This document shows positions 9,806 to 19,005 of a stretch of 64,000 nucleotides of DNA, one piece after another; positions within the stretch are counted from its first letter, which is position 1; the number at the start of each line of letters is the position of its first letter. This DNA is from Sphingorhabdus sp. 109. GTDB taxonomy: Bacteria; Pseudomonadota; Alphaproteobacteria; Sphingomonadales; Sphingomonadaceae. The notes below the pieces were generated by a model that saw nothing but the letters and a program-made list of their open reading frames with translations, made no database searches and was not told the DNA's origin. Position numbers and translations under genes: made by a program. The stretch covers positions 954,001 to 1,018,000 of the forward strand of contig NZ_LR732707.1 of the NCBI RefSeq assembly GCF_902506555.1, in the 5' to 3' direction.

Positions 9806-10029
9806 GATGGATTCTCCTGATGATTTGCCGCGATTGTTTGTTCTGGAACATGGCGGTCTGTTGCGATCGGAATTTATACGAGGCGCGTTGAAAATGTCCA
9901 CCGCGCTACAGTATAGAATCCTTCAGCAGATCGATCCAGATGCATCATCGGCTGTGCAGGGTGACCCTTCGGTTCGATACCGCGCCGACCGGGTAACAAG
10001 CGCCCTGAAAGGGCAGGCTGACGAGCTTA

Positions 10030-11439
10030 TCAGGGCTTTATGCCGCCACCAAGCGCGATGAACAGCGATACATGATTTTGGTCATTTGTGCGGATCAACT
10101 CCAGCAGGCTCTGCCGGGCGCTGAACAGGTTTCTCTCGGCGTCGAGAACTTCCAGATAGTCCACCACGCCCTCGCGATAGCGCAAACGGGCAATTCGCGC
10201 CGTCTCTTCCTGGGCCGCAACCGTGCGTTTTGCCGTGACCACCTGCTCGCCGAGCCAGCGGCGCCCAGCGAGGGCATCCGATACTTCGCGGAAGGCCGTC
10301 TGGACGGTCTTTTCATAATTGGCGACCGCTTCTGTTTCGAGCGCGCGGGCCAGGCCGAGGTCGGCCTCTCGGGCACCCCAGTCGAATATCGGCAAGCTGA
10401 TTGATGGTCCAAAACTCCAGGTAAGATTATCCCCATCGAAAAGATTGTCCAAGCTGTCCGACGTCAGGCCGCCGGAACCGGTCAGGGAAATGCTCGGGAA
10501 AAATGCAGCGCGCGCCGCACCGACATTGGCGCGGGCGCTGCTGAGGTTTTGCTCGGCCGCAACGATGTCTGGACGGGCAAGCAACAGATCAGAGGGAAGG
10601 CCGGCATCGAGGGGGCCTGCAAATTCCTGTTGCTCGAGAGGGAGGGCAGTGTCCAGATCGTCCGGAAGCTGGCCGCCGACCAGTACCGCCAACTGGTTAC
10701 GGGATTGGGCCTGCGACAGGCGTTGCGCACCTAGTGTCTGTTGCGCTTGTGTCAGCAAAACTTCGGCTTGCCGGTAATCCAGCGCTGATGTGATCCCGGC
10801 ATCCAGTCGCAATTTGGCGATCCTCAACCCTTCGGTCCGGCTTTGCAGCGTCGCTTCGGCGTAGGCAATCTGCTCTCTCGTTTCGATAAGTTCGAGATAA
10901 GTCGAGGCAACATCGCCGATCAGCGACAGATAGAAAGCGCGTTGCGCCGAGATCGTGGCCAGATAGCTGGCACGCGCGGCATCACTCAAATTGCGAACGC
11001 GGCCCCAGAAATCCAGCTCGAAAGAAGTAACGGCAACACCAATATTATAGCTGTCAAATGTAACCGCGCTGCTGCCATCCGTATCCACTGGTGTGCGTGT
11101 CCGGGTGGCGCTGCCGCTGGCATCAAACCGCGGCAGGCGTGCACTGTCCTGGATTCGATATTGCGCGCGCGCCTGTTCGATGCGCGCTGTCGCTGCAACA
11201 AGATCACGGTTGTTTTCGATCGCCGCAGCGAGCAGCTGCTTGAGCTGCGGGTCATTGAAATATTCGCTCCAGCCCAATTGCGAGGCAATCACGAGGCCGT
11301 CGGGGCGGTATTCGCTGGCAAAGGCTTGCGCTGTCGGCAGATCGGGGCGCCGGTCTTCGGGCGCCAGATTGACGCAAGCGCCGAGCATGCTGGTCGAAAC
11401 GAAAACGGCTGCCAGAGTGAGGCGGGGCGTGCCGGTCAT
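10030..11439 (-). CDS. RND efflux outer-membrane channel lipoprotein (OprM/NodT family)
   Basis: TolC-like outer-membrane factor of 469 residues. The N-terminus has a lipoprotein signal peptide with lipobox LGAC near residue 22. Two repeated outer-membrane efflux domains follow, each with long amphipathic helices. Typical family motifs are present: SWELDFWG-type ELDFWGRVRNL, PSDLLLARPDIVAAEQNL and LPIFDWG. The ATG overlaps the stop of the pump gene by four bases (ATGA), so the two are translationally coupled. It supplies the outer-membrane exit duct of the tripartite pump. Confidence 0.92.
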   Translation of the reverse strand: MTGTPRLTLAAVFVSTSMLGACVNLAPEDRRPDLPTAQAFASEYRPDGLVIASQLGWSEYFNDPQLKQLLAAAIENNRDLVAATARIEQARAQYRIQDSARLPRFDASGSATRTRTPVDTDGSSAVTFDSYNIGVAVTSFELDFWGRVRNLSDAARASYLATISAQRAFYLSLIGDVASTYLELIETREQIAYAEATLQSRTEGLRIAKLRLDAGITSALDYRQAEVLLTQAQQTLGAQRLSQAQSRNQLAVLVGGQLPDDLDTALPLEQQEFAGPLDAGLPSDLLLARPDIVAAEQNLSSARANVGAARAAFFPSISLTGSGGLTSDSLDNLFDGDNLTWSFGPSISLPIFDWGAREADLGLARALETEAVANYEKTVQTAFREVSDALAGRRWLGEQVVTAKRTVAAQEETARIARLRYREGVVDYLEVLDAERNLFSARQSLLELIRTNDQNHVSLFIALGGGIKP

Positions 11440-14400
11440 GCTTTGTCTCCCCCCGCCTGTTCTTCTTCGAGCGAGCCGGCAGCCATTGGCGCCTTTCGGC
11501 TCAGATTTTGCCGTACCAGCATATACAGCAAAGGTATGATGAAAATGCCGATGGCGGTTGCGCTGATCATCCCGCCCATCACACCGGTGCCCACCGCTAT
11601 GCGGCTGTTCGCCCCGGCACCCGTGGCAATGGCAAGCGGGACCATAGCGAGAATGAAGGCTAATGACGTCATGATGATCGGTCGCAGCCGCAGGCGGGCA
11701 GCGCTTTTGACGGCATCGACGATCGATTTTCCCTCGGCCTCTTCTTCAATTGCAAATTCGACGATCAGAATGGCGTTTTTCGCTGCCAGACCGATGATGG
11801 TGATCAGGCCGACATTGAAATATATATCAGCCGACAATCCCCGCATCATGGAAAATAGCACCGCGCCCAGCATGCCGATGGGGATGATCAAGAGCACCGC
11901 AAACGGTACGGCCCAGCTTTCGTAAAGAGCGGAGAGCAACAGGAAGACCACCAGAACCGAGAGACCAAGCAACAATCCGATCTGACCGGCTGACTGCTTT
12001 TCTTCATAGCTGATGCCGGTCCATTCATATCCGATTCCATCAGGCATTTGCGTCATGGCCTCTTCTACCGCTGCAAGCGCATCGCCGGACGACACGCCTG
12101 CTGCAGCAGATCCGGAAACGGTCATCGCGGGATAGCCGTTGTAGCGCGCAAGGCTGGGCGCGCCGGCCGTCCATTTCGCGGTCGCAAAAGTCGAAAATGG
12201 CACCAGTTCGCCTAGATCATTGGGGACCTGCAACGCCATTACGTCTTCCGGCGTCATGCGATATTGTGCGTCGGCCTGCACGTAGACTTCCAGCGAGCGA
12301 CCGTCGAGAATGAATTCATTGGCAAATGCGGATCCGAAATTGATCGACAATGTCGTGTTAACATCACTGATCGACAGGCCGAGCGAGCGCGCCAAGACAC
12401 GGTCGATGTCGACTTTGAGCTGCGGAGCAGCCTGCTGGTCTTCCGCACGGACACCCGTGACAATGTCGCCTTGGGCCAATATGCCGAGTAACTGGTCCCG
12501 CGCTTCGGTCAGCTTCTCACGGCCCAAGCCCGCACGGTCCTGGATTTTCACGCTGAAGCCGCTGGCATTGCCCAAAGACTGGATGGCAGGAGGTTGTATC
12601 ACGAATATGATAGCATCTTCATTCTGCGCGAACTGGCCCATGGCTTCTTCAAACAGCGCATCCGCCTTGCTTTCGTCCGCCGAGCGTTCGTTCCAGTCGA
12701 TCAGCGGAGAGAACATCATCGCGTTGTTCTGCCCTTGGCCATAGAAACTAAAGCCGCGCACCACGACCAGATTGGCAACCTCCTCCTTGTTCATCCAATG
12801 CTCGGAAACCGGTTCCACTGCTTCTTCAGTCCGTTCCAAGGTGGCACCTGAAGGCGATTGAATAACGGTAATCAGATATCCCTGATCCTCGGTGGGCAGG
12901 AATGCGGTCGGCAGGCGCAGGAACAAGAAGCCACTGACCAGGCATAATAGCAGAAATATGGCGAGACCGCGCATCGGCCGCCCCAGCATGGAGTCGGTCG
13001 CACGACCATAGCGTTCTGTAAGCTTGGCAAACCAGAGATTGAACCGGTTAAGCCAGTCGGAGACGAAAGCCAGAAGCTTCGCCCATATCCCCGCCGCGCC
13101 GGTGGCGGAAGACTCGCCGATTTCTTCCCGGTCAACTTGACCTTCTGATCCGCTCTCTCTGATCGGCTTCAGCAGGCTCGCGCACAAGGCCGGCGTCAGT
13201 GTCAATGCCATCAGCGCGGAGAATAATATGGATACCGCGAGCGTTACGGAAAACTGACGGTAGATGCCGCCGGTCGATCCGGGGAAGAAAGCCATCGGCA
13301 AGAACACGGCGACCAGTACCAATGTGATACCGATGACCGCGCCGGTGATCTGGTCCATTGCCTTGCGCGATGCCTCAATAGGGCCGAGCCCCTCTTCGCG
13401 CATGATACGCTCGACATTTTCAATCACGATAATCGCGTCATCGACCAATATGCCGATCGCCAGCACCATGCCGAACAGGGTGAGAACGTTGATCGAAAAT
13501 CCAAATACCCACAATCCCAGGCACGCGCCGGCTAGTGCAATCGGCACAACCAATGTCGGAATGAGCGTGGCGCGCCAGCTTTGCAGGAACAGAAACATCA
13601 CGAGGAAGACCAGAATCATCGCCTCGATCAGCGTAGTAACGACTTCCTCTATCGAGATATTGATGAATGGAGTGGTGTCGTAGGGAATCGCCCATTCGAC
13701 ATCGGCAGGAAGGCTGTCGCCTATCGCCTGCATCCGTTCTTCCACTCCTTCGGCAACCGAAAGGGCGTTTGCGCCGGTGCCCAGCTGGATCGCCATCCCG
13801 GCCATCGGCTGGCCGTTCAGTGTCGTCGATGTCGAATAGCTTTGCGCTCCGATTTCCACCCGCGCCACGTCGCCCAGCGTGACTGTGCCGCCGCTCGTTT
13901 CTGCGCGCAGGATGATCTCTTCGAACTGTTTCGTGGTGGTGAACCGGCTTTGCGTCGTGATGGTGGCGTTGATCTGAGTGTCCTGCAGCACGGGAAGTGC
14001 TCCAATCGAACCGCCTGCGGTCTGGTTATTCTGTTCCTGGATGGCCGCCAGCACCGTCGACGGCGTCAGGCCGAACGAGGCCAGCCGTTCCGGATCCAGC
14101 CAGATCCGCATGGCATATTCGGACCCCAGCAGAGTCACGTCACCCACGCCGTTCACCCGTCGTAATTCGTCGACAACCTGGGTCGACGCAATATTGCCAA
14201 GATCGGTTGAATCCAGAGTTCCGCTTTTCGAAGTTAGTGCGACAATCTGCAGAAATCCGCTTGTGGCTTGCCTCACCTGTATACCCTGAGCGGTCACATC
14301 GCTTGGCAGGCGGGCCTCGATTGTGCTCAGGCTGTTTTGTACATCGGTTTGCGCGATATCGATATCGGTACCCGCTTCAAACGTCAGCGTGATCGTTCCG

Positions 14401-14660
14401 GTGCCGTTGCTCTCGCTCGACGACGACATATAGAGGAAGCCATCAATGCCGTTCAGTTGCTGCTCGATCAGCTGGATGACATTCTGCTCCAGCGTCGCGG
14501 CGTCTGCACCGGGATAGGATACAGAAATGCTCAGTGATGGCGGTGCGACATCGGGATATTGTTCGATCGGCAATTGACGCAGGGCGATGAACCCCGACAA
14601 CAGGATGCCCAGCGCGATGACCCATGCAAATATGGGACGGTCAATGAAATATCTCGGCAC
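11436..14660 (-). CDS. RND multidrug efflux pump inner-membrane subunit (AcrB/MexB type)
   Basis: HAE1-family proton-driven transporter of 1,074 residues, typical for the family. TM1 is followed by the conserved LRQLPIEQYPDVAPP. The paired aspartates of the proton relay are in ILVDDAIIVIENVERIM, and the essential lysine is in GLAAKNAILIVEFA. A non-conserved linker (SEGQVDREEIGESSATG) follows the first half. The C-terminal half repeats the fold, as expected from the internal duplication of this family. It is the central gene of the operon, 44 bases after the adaptor gene and overlapping the outer-membrane channel gene. Substrates cannot be predicted from sequence. Confidence 0.94.
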   Translation of the reverse strand: MPRYFIDRPIFAWVIALGILLSGFIALRQLPIEQYPDVAPPSLSISVSYPGADAATLEQNVIQLIEQQLNGIDGFLYMSSSSESNGTGTITLTFEAGTDIDIAQTDVQNSLSTIEARLPSDVTAQGIQVRQATSGFLQIVALTSKSGTLDSTDLGNIASTQVVDELRRVNGVGDVTLLGSEYAMRIWLDPERLASFGLTPSTVLAAIQEQNNQTAGGSIGALPVLQDTQINATITTQSRFTTTKQFEEIILRAETSGGTVTLGDVARVEIGAQSYSTSTTLNGQPMAGMAIQLGTGANALSVAEGVEERMQAIGDSLPADVEWAIPYDTTPFINISIEEVVTTLIEAMILVFLVMFLFLQSWRATLIPTLVVPIALAGACLGLWVFGFSINVLTLFGMVLAIGILVDDAIIVIENVERIMREEGLGPIEASRKAMDQITGAVIGITLVLVAVFLPMAFFPGSTGGIYRQFSVTLAVSILFSALMALTLTPALCASLLKPIRESGSEGQVDREEIGESSATGAAGIWAKLLAFVSDWLNRFNLWFAKLTERYGRATDSMLGRPMRGLAIFLLLCLVSGFLFLRLPTAFLPTEDQGYLITVIQSPSGATLERTEEAVEPVSEHWMNKEEVANLVVVRGFSFYGQGQNNAMMFSPLIDWNERSADESKADALFEEAMGQFAQNEDAIIFVIQPPAIQSLGNASGFSVKIQDRAGLGREKLTEARDQLLGILAQGDIVTGVRAEDQQAAPQLKVDIDRVLARSLGLSISDVNTTLSINFGSAFANEFILDGRSLEVYVQADAQYRMTPEDVMALQVPNDLGELVPFSTFATAKWTAGAPSLARYNGYPAMTVSGSAAAGVSSGDALAAVEEAMTQMPDGIGYEWTGISYEEKQSAGQIGLLLGLSVLVVFLLLSALYESWAVPFAVLLIIPIGMLGAVLFSMMRGLSADIYFNVGLITIIGLAAKNAILIVEFAIEEEAEGKSIVDAVKSAARLRLRPIIMTSLAFILAMVPLAIATGAGANSRIAVGTGVMGGMISATAIGIFIIPLLYMLVRQNLSRKAPMAAGSLEEEQAGGDKA

Positions 14661-14704
14661 AGCTCAATCCGACTTGTGCGCGATGGGAAATTGGTTGTTC
14701 ACGC

Positions 14705-15904
14705 TCATTGTGCCGCCTCCGTTTTCGGTTTTGCGGCGGATGAGGCTTCCGGAGTCTTCGGCGTCGCTTTGGTGCCGGAGCCATTTGACTTTACTTCGGG
14801 TTTTTTAGGCGTGACAGGGATGCCGGACTGTATTTTCTGCAGATTGCTGGTGATGACCTTGTCGCCCGCTTTCAGACCAGACTCGATGATCCACATCGAT
14901 CCGGTCATCGCGCCGAGTTCGACGGCTCGTTCCGCTGCCTTCCCCTCGTCGTCGATAACCATGACGACGCCACCCGTCTCGCTCACGGTTACTGCTTTCT
15001 GCGGAATTATAAAGCCGCCTTTCCTCGTCCCCACGAATATGCGCGCGCGCACGAATTCACCGGGCAGCAAAAGACCGGTAGGATTGGCAAATTCAGCGCG
15101 CAGGTTGACCGTGCCGGTCGTTTCGTTGACGGAAAAATCAAGAAAGTCGATCTCCCCGGGTATCGGATATTCTGTGCCGTCCTCGAAAACCAGCTGGACC
15201 TCGGATCTATCGTTCTCGTCCAGTATAATGGTACCCTCAGCAATGCCTCGCCTGACGTCCATAATGCGCGAAGATGATTGCGCGAACGTGACATATACGC
15301 GACCAGCTTGTTCGATCTGGGTCAGCAACGTGGCTTCGGAAGCGCTGACCAGGGCGCCTTCCGTCACTTCGGCGCTGCGCGAGCGACCGGCGATAGGCGC
15401 ACGGACAGTGGTGTAGCCGAGTTGCAAATTGGCTGCATCAAGCTCGGCCTTGATCTGTGCAACGCTGGCTTGGGCTTCGCGGGACGCAGCGACCGCGGCA
15501 TCATATTCCTGACGGCTGATAGCCTGCTCCTCGACCAGTGAGCGATAACGATCCACCACGGCCTTCGCATTGGCGGCTGTGGCCATTTCCCGTTGGAGGC
15601 TTGCCCGCACTTGGGCTGTGCTGGCACGCAGTTCCGACGGATCGATGGCGAACAGGGGCTGTCCCGCCCGCACATGGCTGCCCTCTTCATATAGGCGCCG
15701 CTGCACAATCCCGGTCACCCGAGCCCGGACATCGGCGACACGTATCGCCTCGACCCGTCCCGGCAGTTCCACGATATTGGGTATCTCGGATTCGCTGACA
15801 GTATATATTTCGACCGGTACGGGTTGCTGAACAGGAGCTTCCGGTTCACCGGAACAAGCCGTGAGACCGAGAAGCAAAAGCCCAGCCAGCGTTTTTTTCA
15901 TCAT
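14705..15904 (-). CDS. RND efflux periplasmic adaptor (membrane fusion lipoprotein, AcrA/MexA type)
   Basis: First gene of the tripartite efflux operon. The frame opens at 16003, but the first credible start is the ATG at 15904 (MMKKTLAGLLLLG), with AGGA eight bases upstream. A lipobox LTACSGE follows, predicting an acylated periplasmic protein. The order is beta-barrel/lipoyl half (RVTGIVQRRLYEEGSHVRAGQPLF), a coiled-coil hairpin (about residues 100-180), the returning lipoyl half (TTVRAPIAGR) and the membrane-proximal domain. The C-terminal tail is unusually rich in Lys, Pro, Thr and Ala (PKTPEASSAAKPKTEAAQ) and looks disordered. It links the pump to the outer-membrane channel. Confidence 0.92.
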   Translation of the reverse strand: MMKKTLAGLLLLGLTACSGEPEAPVQQPVPVEIYTVSESEIPNIVELPGRVEAIRVADVRARVTGIVQRRLYEEGSHVRAGQPLFAIDPSELRASTAQVRASLQREMATAANAKAVVDRYRSLVEEQAISRQEYDAAVAASREAQASVAQIKAELDAANLQLGYTTVRAPIAGRSRSAEVTEGALVSASEATLLTQIEQAGRVYVTFAQSSSRIMDVRRGIAEGTIILDENDRSEVQLVFEDGTEYPIPGEIDFLDFSVNETTGTVNLRAEFANPTGLLLPGEFVRARIFVGTRKGGFIIPQKAVTVSETGGVVMVIDDEGKAAERAVELGAMTGSMWIIESGLKAGDKVITSNLQKIQSGIPVTPKKPEVKSNGSGTKATPKTPEASSAAKPKTEAAQ

Positions 15905-16009
15905 GTCGATTGTCCTGTTGGTCGAGGGGGAGCGCCAATAAGTTGATCTGGGGAAATAGGGAGAAAAGACCGTAATCGCAACACTCTTTGTGCGCTGCAG
16001 CATAGACCT

Positions 16010-16025
16010 TTGATTTTCAAATCAA
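16010..16025. promoter_or_regulatory. Inverted repeat in the RND operon upstream region
   Basis: TTGATTT-TC-AAATCAA is a perfect 7-bp inverted repeat with a 2-base centre. It lies about 105 bases upstream of the adaptor start, in the only non-coding DNA that can hold the efflux promoter. This symmetry is typical of a dimeric repressor operator. It is also followed on the plus strand by six Ts, but no plus-strand gene ends here, so a terminator role is less likely. No regulator gene for this pump is in the window. Confidence 0.4.
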
Positions 16026-16078
16026 TTTTTTGCCTTTTATTTCCCCGGGCATCGGGGGTGCCGCCAGCCTTGTTCCTG

Positions 16079-16759
16079 TCAGAAACCCGCCAGTTCGATC
16101 AAGGTGGTGTGGCTCGATGGCGCATATATGTGGTCCAGGCCCATATTTTGCTCGAATGCGCTGATCAGGGAGATGTCCCGCATTGGCGAGCCGTATACTG
16201 CTATGGATGCGTGGCAGAGATAGACGGTCTGCTGTTTCCGGCGGACGATGCGCGATGCGGTTCCCGCGATTTTTCTGCCATTCAGGCAGAGATTATATTT
16301 GCCGTCGCAATAGGCGCCCTTGATAGCCCCGATCGAAGGTTCGATACCCAGTTTTTGCAAGCCGTCTCGCAACATGAGGAGCAAGTCGTCATAGCTGGTT
16401 TCGGGTTGCACGATGTCGGCGCCTGCCGCTTTGGCGAGCGAGATATTCAAAATTCCCGGGCGATGGATAACGGTCGATCCTCCTGAAGAGCGGACATAAA
16501 CGGGCCAGCCTGATTGAGCGCTCGCGGCGACAGCTTCTGCAAAAGCGGCCCGTCTGGCGATGCGGCGGGTTGTTACCAGACAATTATGGTTCTCCCAGAT
16601 CCTGATGCATGAAGCTCCGGGCGGAAAGGCCGCAACTTTCTCGATAAGTGCATCGTCGCGGTCGATCGCCTGCTGTCCCGAACAGATTTCAATTTCCGTC
16701 TCCGGCGAAATCGCGCGGGCCAGATGACGGACAAGGGCCCGCTCCGTTGTAGCCGCCAT
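16079..16759 (-). CDS. Lipoate-protein ligase / lipoyltransferase family protein
   Basis: Encodes 226 residues with the biotin/lipoate A/B protein ligase fold. Visible motifs in order are RIWENHNCLV (about 53-62), the lipoate-pocket glycine motif VRSSGGSTVIH (about 89-99), GILNISL, and CDGKYNLCLNGRKIAGTA (about 151-168) with the catalytic-type lysine. It probably attaches lipoate or octanoate to the lipoyl domain encoded immediately upstream. Its ATG overlaps that gene's stop by one base (TAATG). It lacks the small C-terminal accessory domain of E. coli LplA, so it could be a transferase rather than a self-sufficient ligase. The genetic coupling implies a dedicated modifier; this is inference. 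Confidence 0.8.
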   Translation of the reverse strand: MAATTERALVRHLARAISPETEIEICSGQQAIDRDDALIEKVAAFPPGASCIRIWENHNCLVTTRRIARRAAFAEAVAASAQSGWPVYVRSSGGSTVIHRPGILNISLAKAAGADIVQPETSYDDLLLMLRDGLQKLGIEPSIGAIKGAYCDGKYNLCLNGRKIAGTASRIVRRKQQTVYLCHASIAVYGSPMRDISLISAFEQNMGLDHIYAPSSHTTLIELAGF

Positions 16760-16989
16760 TACCGGATCGAGCCAAGCACCTGTCCAGGGGCCACGATTGC
16801 ATCCTCCTCAACCGCTATGGAAAGCGTACCGCTGGCCGGAGCGGGGATTTCGAAGCTGGTTTTCTCCACCATGATTTCGGCGACCGTCACTCCTTCCTGC
16901 ACGGTTTCGCCATCACCGTAAAGCCAAGTGGCGAGGGCGGCGTCCTGATCCGCTTCCCACTGCCCATGGGGAACCAATATATCAGTCAT
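16759..16989 (-). CDS. Free-standing lipoyl-domain protein
   Basis: Only 76 residues, equal to one lipoyl domain. It has the expected beta-hairpin with the modifiable lysine (Lys43) in AEIMVEKTSFEI, preceded by GDGETVQEGVTV and followed by PAPASGTL and a second half ending VAPGQVLG. There is no peripheral-subunit-binding or acyltransferase (E2) domain. Its ATG overlaps the stop of the E1 beta gene (ATGA) and its stop overlaps the lipoate-ligase-like gene. It probably acts as a carrier that accepts the acyl or aldehyde unit from the E1 enzyme. The acceptor that follows is not encoded nearby. Confidence 0.85.
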   Translation of the reverse strand: MTDILVPHGQWEADQDAALATWLYGDGETVQEGVTVAEIMVEKTSFEIPAPASGTLSIAVEEDAIVAPGQVLGSIR

Positions 16990-18035
16990 GTTTTCTCTCC
17001 CATCATGGCGATAACCCTGCTCTCGATCTTTCCGGCATCGGGCAGTAGAAAATGTTCCATCACCGGGGTGAATGGGATCGGAATGTCGGGGTGGGCCATC
17101 CGTTGCGGTGGATATTTTAGCGGCGCGGGAAGCGCTTCGCAGACCGTCGCAATGATTTCAGATCCGATCCCGAAACTCAGATAATCGTCGTCGACCACCA
17201 GCAGCCGGCCGGTTTTGGCAACCGAGGCAAGGATTGTTTTCCGGTCAAGCGGCGCGATCGTGCGCAAATCCACAATTTCTGCGTCAATGCCGGTGTCATC
17301 GAGTTTTTTCGCGGCGGCGAGTGCCTGATGTACGGTGGCCCCGAGTCCGACAATGGTGATATCGCTTCCTTCGCGAACGACCGAGGCCTTGCCGATCGGC
17401 ACGCAATATTCGCGCTCCGGTGTATCATTGATCGAACCGGCTACGGTGCCGAGCCATCCCATGCCTTGCAATGCCTTGTGAAACATGAAAATGACCGGAT
17501 TGTCGTCGCGGATGGCCGAGAGCATCAAGCCCTTGGCATCATGCGCATTGGACGGGATCACCACCTTCATGCCGGGAAGATGGCCGAATGTGGCGTAGAG
17601 GCACTGGCTGTGCTGGCCAGCATCGCCATAGCCGCCGCCAACCGAGGTCATCAGCACCATCGGACAGGAGACTTTGCCGCCGGAAAAATAACTTTGCTTG
17701 GCGGCCAGATTGTAGATCGCGTCCATGCAGACGCCGAAAAAGTCGACGAACATCAACTCAACCACCGGACGCATCCCCGAAGCGGCCATACCAACGGCCG
17801 CGCCAATGAAAGCGGTTTCGGAAATCGGCGTGTCTCGGACGCGATCTTTACCGAATTTTTCGAATAGTCCGGTTGTGGTGCCGAACACGCCGCCCATCTT
17901 GCCGATATCCTCGCCCATCACCAGTACGGTGGAATCGCGTTCCATCTCCTGGCCGATTGCCTCGCTCATCGCCTTGGCGATGGTCAGCCGGCGTTCGGAA
18001 GCCGGTTTCTCTACAGTTGCATCAGGCAAAGACAT
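16986..18035 (-). CDS. 2-oxoacid/acetoin-type dehydrogenase E1 component, beta subunit
   Basis: Encodes 349 residues of the transketolase-like pyrimidine-binding and C-terminal domains of a thiamine-diphosphate dehydrogenase. Motifs include VLVMGEDIGKMGGVFG, RVRDTPISETAFIGAAVGMA, the GYGDAGQHSQ segment with the active-site histidine, and GKASVVREGSDITIVG. The frame opens further upstream, but the ATG at 18035 begins the conserved region (ERRLTIAKAMSEAI) and overlaps the alpha-subunit gene by 14 bases. It resembles AcoB and branched/pyruvate E1 beta proteins. With the alpha subunit it should decarboxylate a 2-oxoacid or cleave an acyloin; the actual substrate is unknown. Confidence 0.9.
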   Translation of the reverse strand: MSLPDATVEKPASERRLTIAKAMSEAIGQEMERDSTVLVMGEDIGKMGGVFGTTTGLFEKFGKDRVRDTPISETAFIGAAVGMAASGMRPVVELMFVDFFGVCMDAIYNLAAKQSYFSGGKVSCPMVLMTSVGGGYGDAGQHSQCLYATFGHLPGMKVVIPSNAHDAKGLMLSAIRDDNPVIFMFHKALQGMGWLGTVAGSINDTPEREYCVPIGKASVVREGSDITIVGLGATVHQALAAAKKLDDTGIDAEIVDLRTIAPLDRKTILASVAKTGRLLVVDDDYLSFGIGSEIIATVCEALPAPLKYPPQRMAHPDIPIPFTPVMEHFLLPDAGKIESRVIAMMGEKT

Positions 18036-19005
18036 GGTCAAAGGCCTCCTTCGGTTCGGGATACTCATTGCCACGGGCAAACGAAAAGGCCTGGTCGACG
18101 AGTTCGCGGGCTTCGCGTTCAGCGCGATCAAGTTCCATTTGGTCAAATCCTTCCGTGACCAATCGGGCCCGATAGGCTGGGATCGGATCGCGCTCCTGCA
18201 ATCGCTTGACCTCGTCCTTGGGTCGATAGCCTTCCGGATCGCCCATGAAATGACCTTCCAGCCGGCTCGTTTCTATCTCGATCAGGCTGGGCCCCGAGCC
18301 GGACCTCGCCCGGTCGATCGCGATACCCGCGGCTTCATAGACGCCGTCCGGATCATTGTTTCTGACATTATGGCCCGGCATGGCATAGCCCGCCGCACGT
18401 TCGACATTGCTGGCAACTGCGGTGCAGGCGGTTTTGGGAACGGAAATGCCATAGCTATTGTCCTCGATGACGAAGACCACCGGCGCTTGCCATACCGAGG
18501 CCAAATTCAGACTTTCGTGAAAAGCGCCCTGATTGGCAGCGCCTTCTCCCAAAAAGGCAACCGCAACGGCATCGCTACCCTGCATCTTCGCCGCCATCGC
18601 TGCGCCGACTGCCGGGCCCATCCCTTGGGCGATAATTCCCGAGCAGGAAAAATTCACCGCTGGATCGAATAAATGCATATGACCGCCACGTCCGCCGGCC
18701 AACCCGTCCTTCTTGCCGAAAATCTCTGCCGCCATGGCGTTCAGATCGACGCCCTTGGCGATTGCGATATGGTGAGGCCGGTGGGTGGCTGTGACGGTGT
18801 CGTCAGCGCGCAAATGTGCGCATACGCCGACGGCGCACGGCTCTTGGCCATCCGAGAGATGCATCTCGCCGGGCAGCGGGCCTTTCGCCATATTGAAGAC
18901 GGGCGTCTTGCCTTCAAAATAGGCCGGTTTGATCATATCCTCGAAATGGCGGCTCTTGACCATCTGCGCATACATCCAGAGGCGCTTGCTGTGGTTGCTG
19001 CTCAT
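18022..19005 (-). CDS. 2-oxoacid/acetoin-type dehydrogenase E1 component, alpha subunit
   Basis: Encodes 327 residues with the thiamine-diphosphate fold of AcoA/PdhA-type proteins. Visible features are GEMHLSDGQEPCAVG, the THRPHHIAIAKG loop, KDGLAGGRGGHMHLFD, and the diphosphate/Mg motif FLGEGAANQGAFHE (about 151-164). In the last, Glu replaces the usual Asp of GDG, a conservative change. EDNSYGISVP follows. Start at ATG 19005 is chosen because it overlaps the SDR stop (ATGA). The alpha/beta split matches acetoin, pyruvate or branched-chain E1 rather than the single-chain AceE. It is the second gene of a five-gene coupled leftward operon. Confidence 0.9.
   Translation of the reverse strand: MSSNHSKRLWMYAQMVKSRHFEDMIKPAYFEGKTPVFNMAKGPLPGEMHLSDGQEPCAVGVCAHLRADDTVTATHRPHHIAIAKGVDLNAMAAEIFGKKDGLAGGRGGHMHLFDPAVNFSCSGIIAQGMGPAVGAAMAAKMQGSDAVAVAFLGEGAANQGAFHESLNLASVWQAPVVFVIEDNSYGISVPKTACTAVASNVERAAGYAMPGHNVRNNDPDGVYEAAGIAIDRARSGSGPSLIEIETSRLEGHFMGDPEGYRPKDEVKRLQERDPIPAYRARLVTEGFDQMELDRAEREARELVDQAFSFARGNEYPEPKEAFDHVFA

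Noticed and set aside
10843-11925. Plus-strand frame of 360 codons across the channel and pump genes
   Set aside because: Antisense to two clearly coding genes of the RND operon.
17725-18672. Plus-strand frame of 315 codons opposite the E1 subunits
   Set aside because: It crosses two verified minus-strand genes and shows no domain.
16079-19005. Canonical acetoin dehydrogenase operon (acoABC)
   Set aside because: No E2 acyltransferase domain or E3 is encoded; the lipoyl protein is only one domain long.
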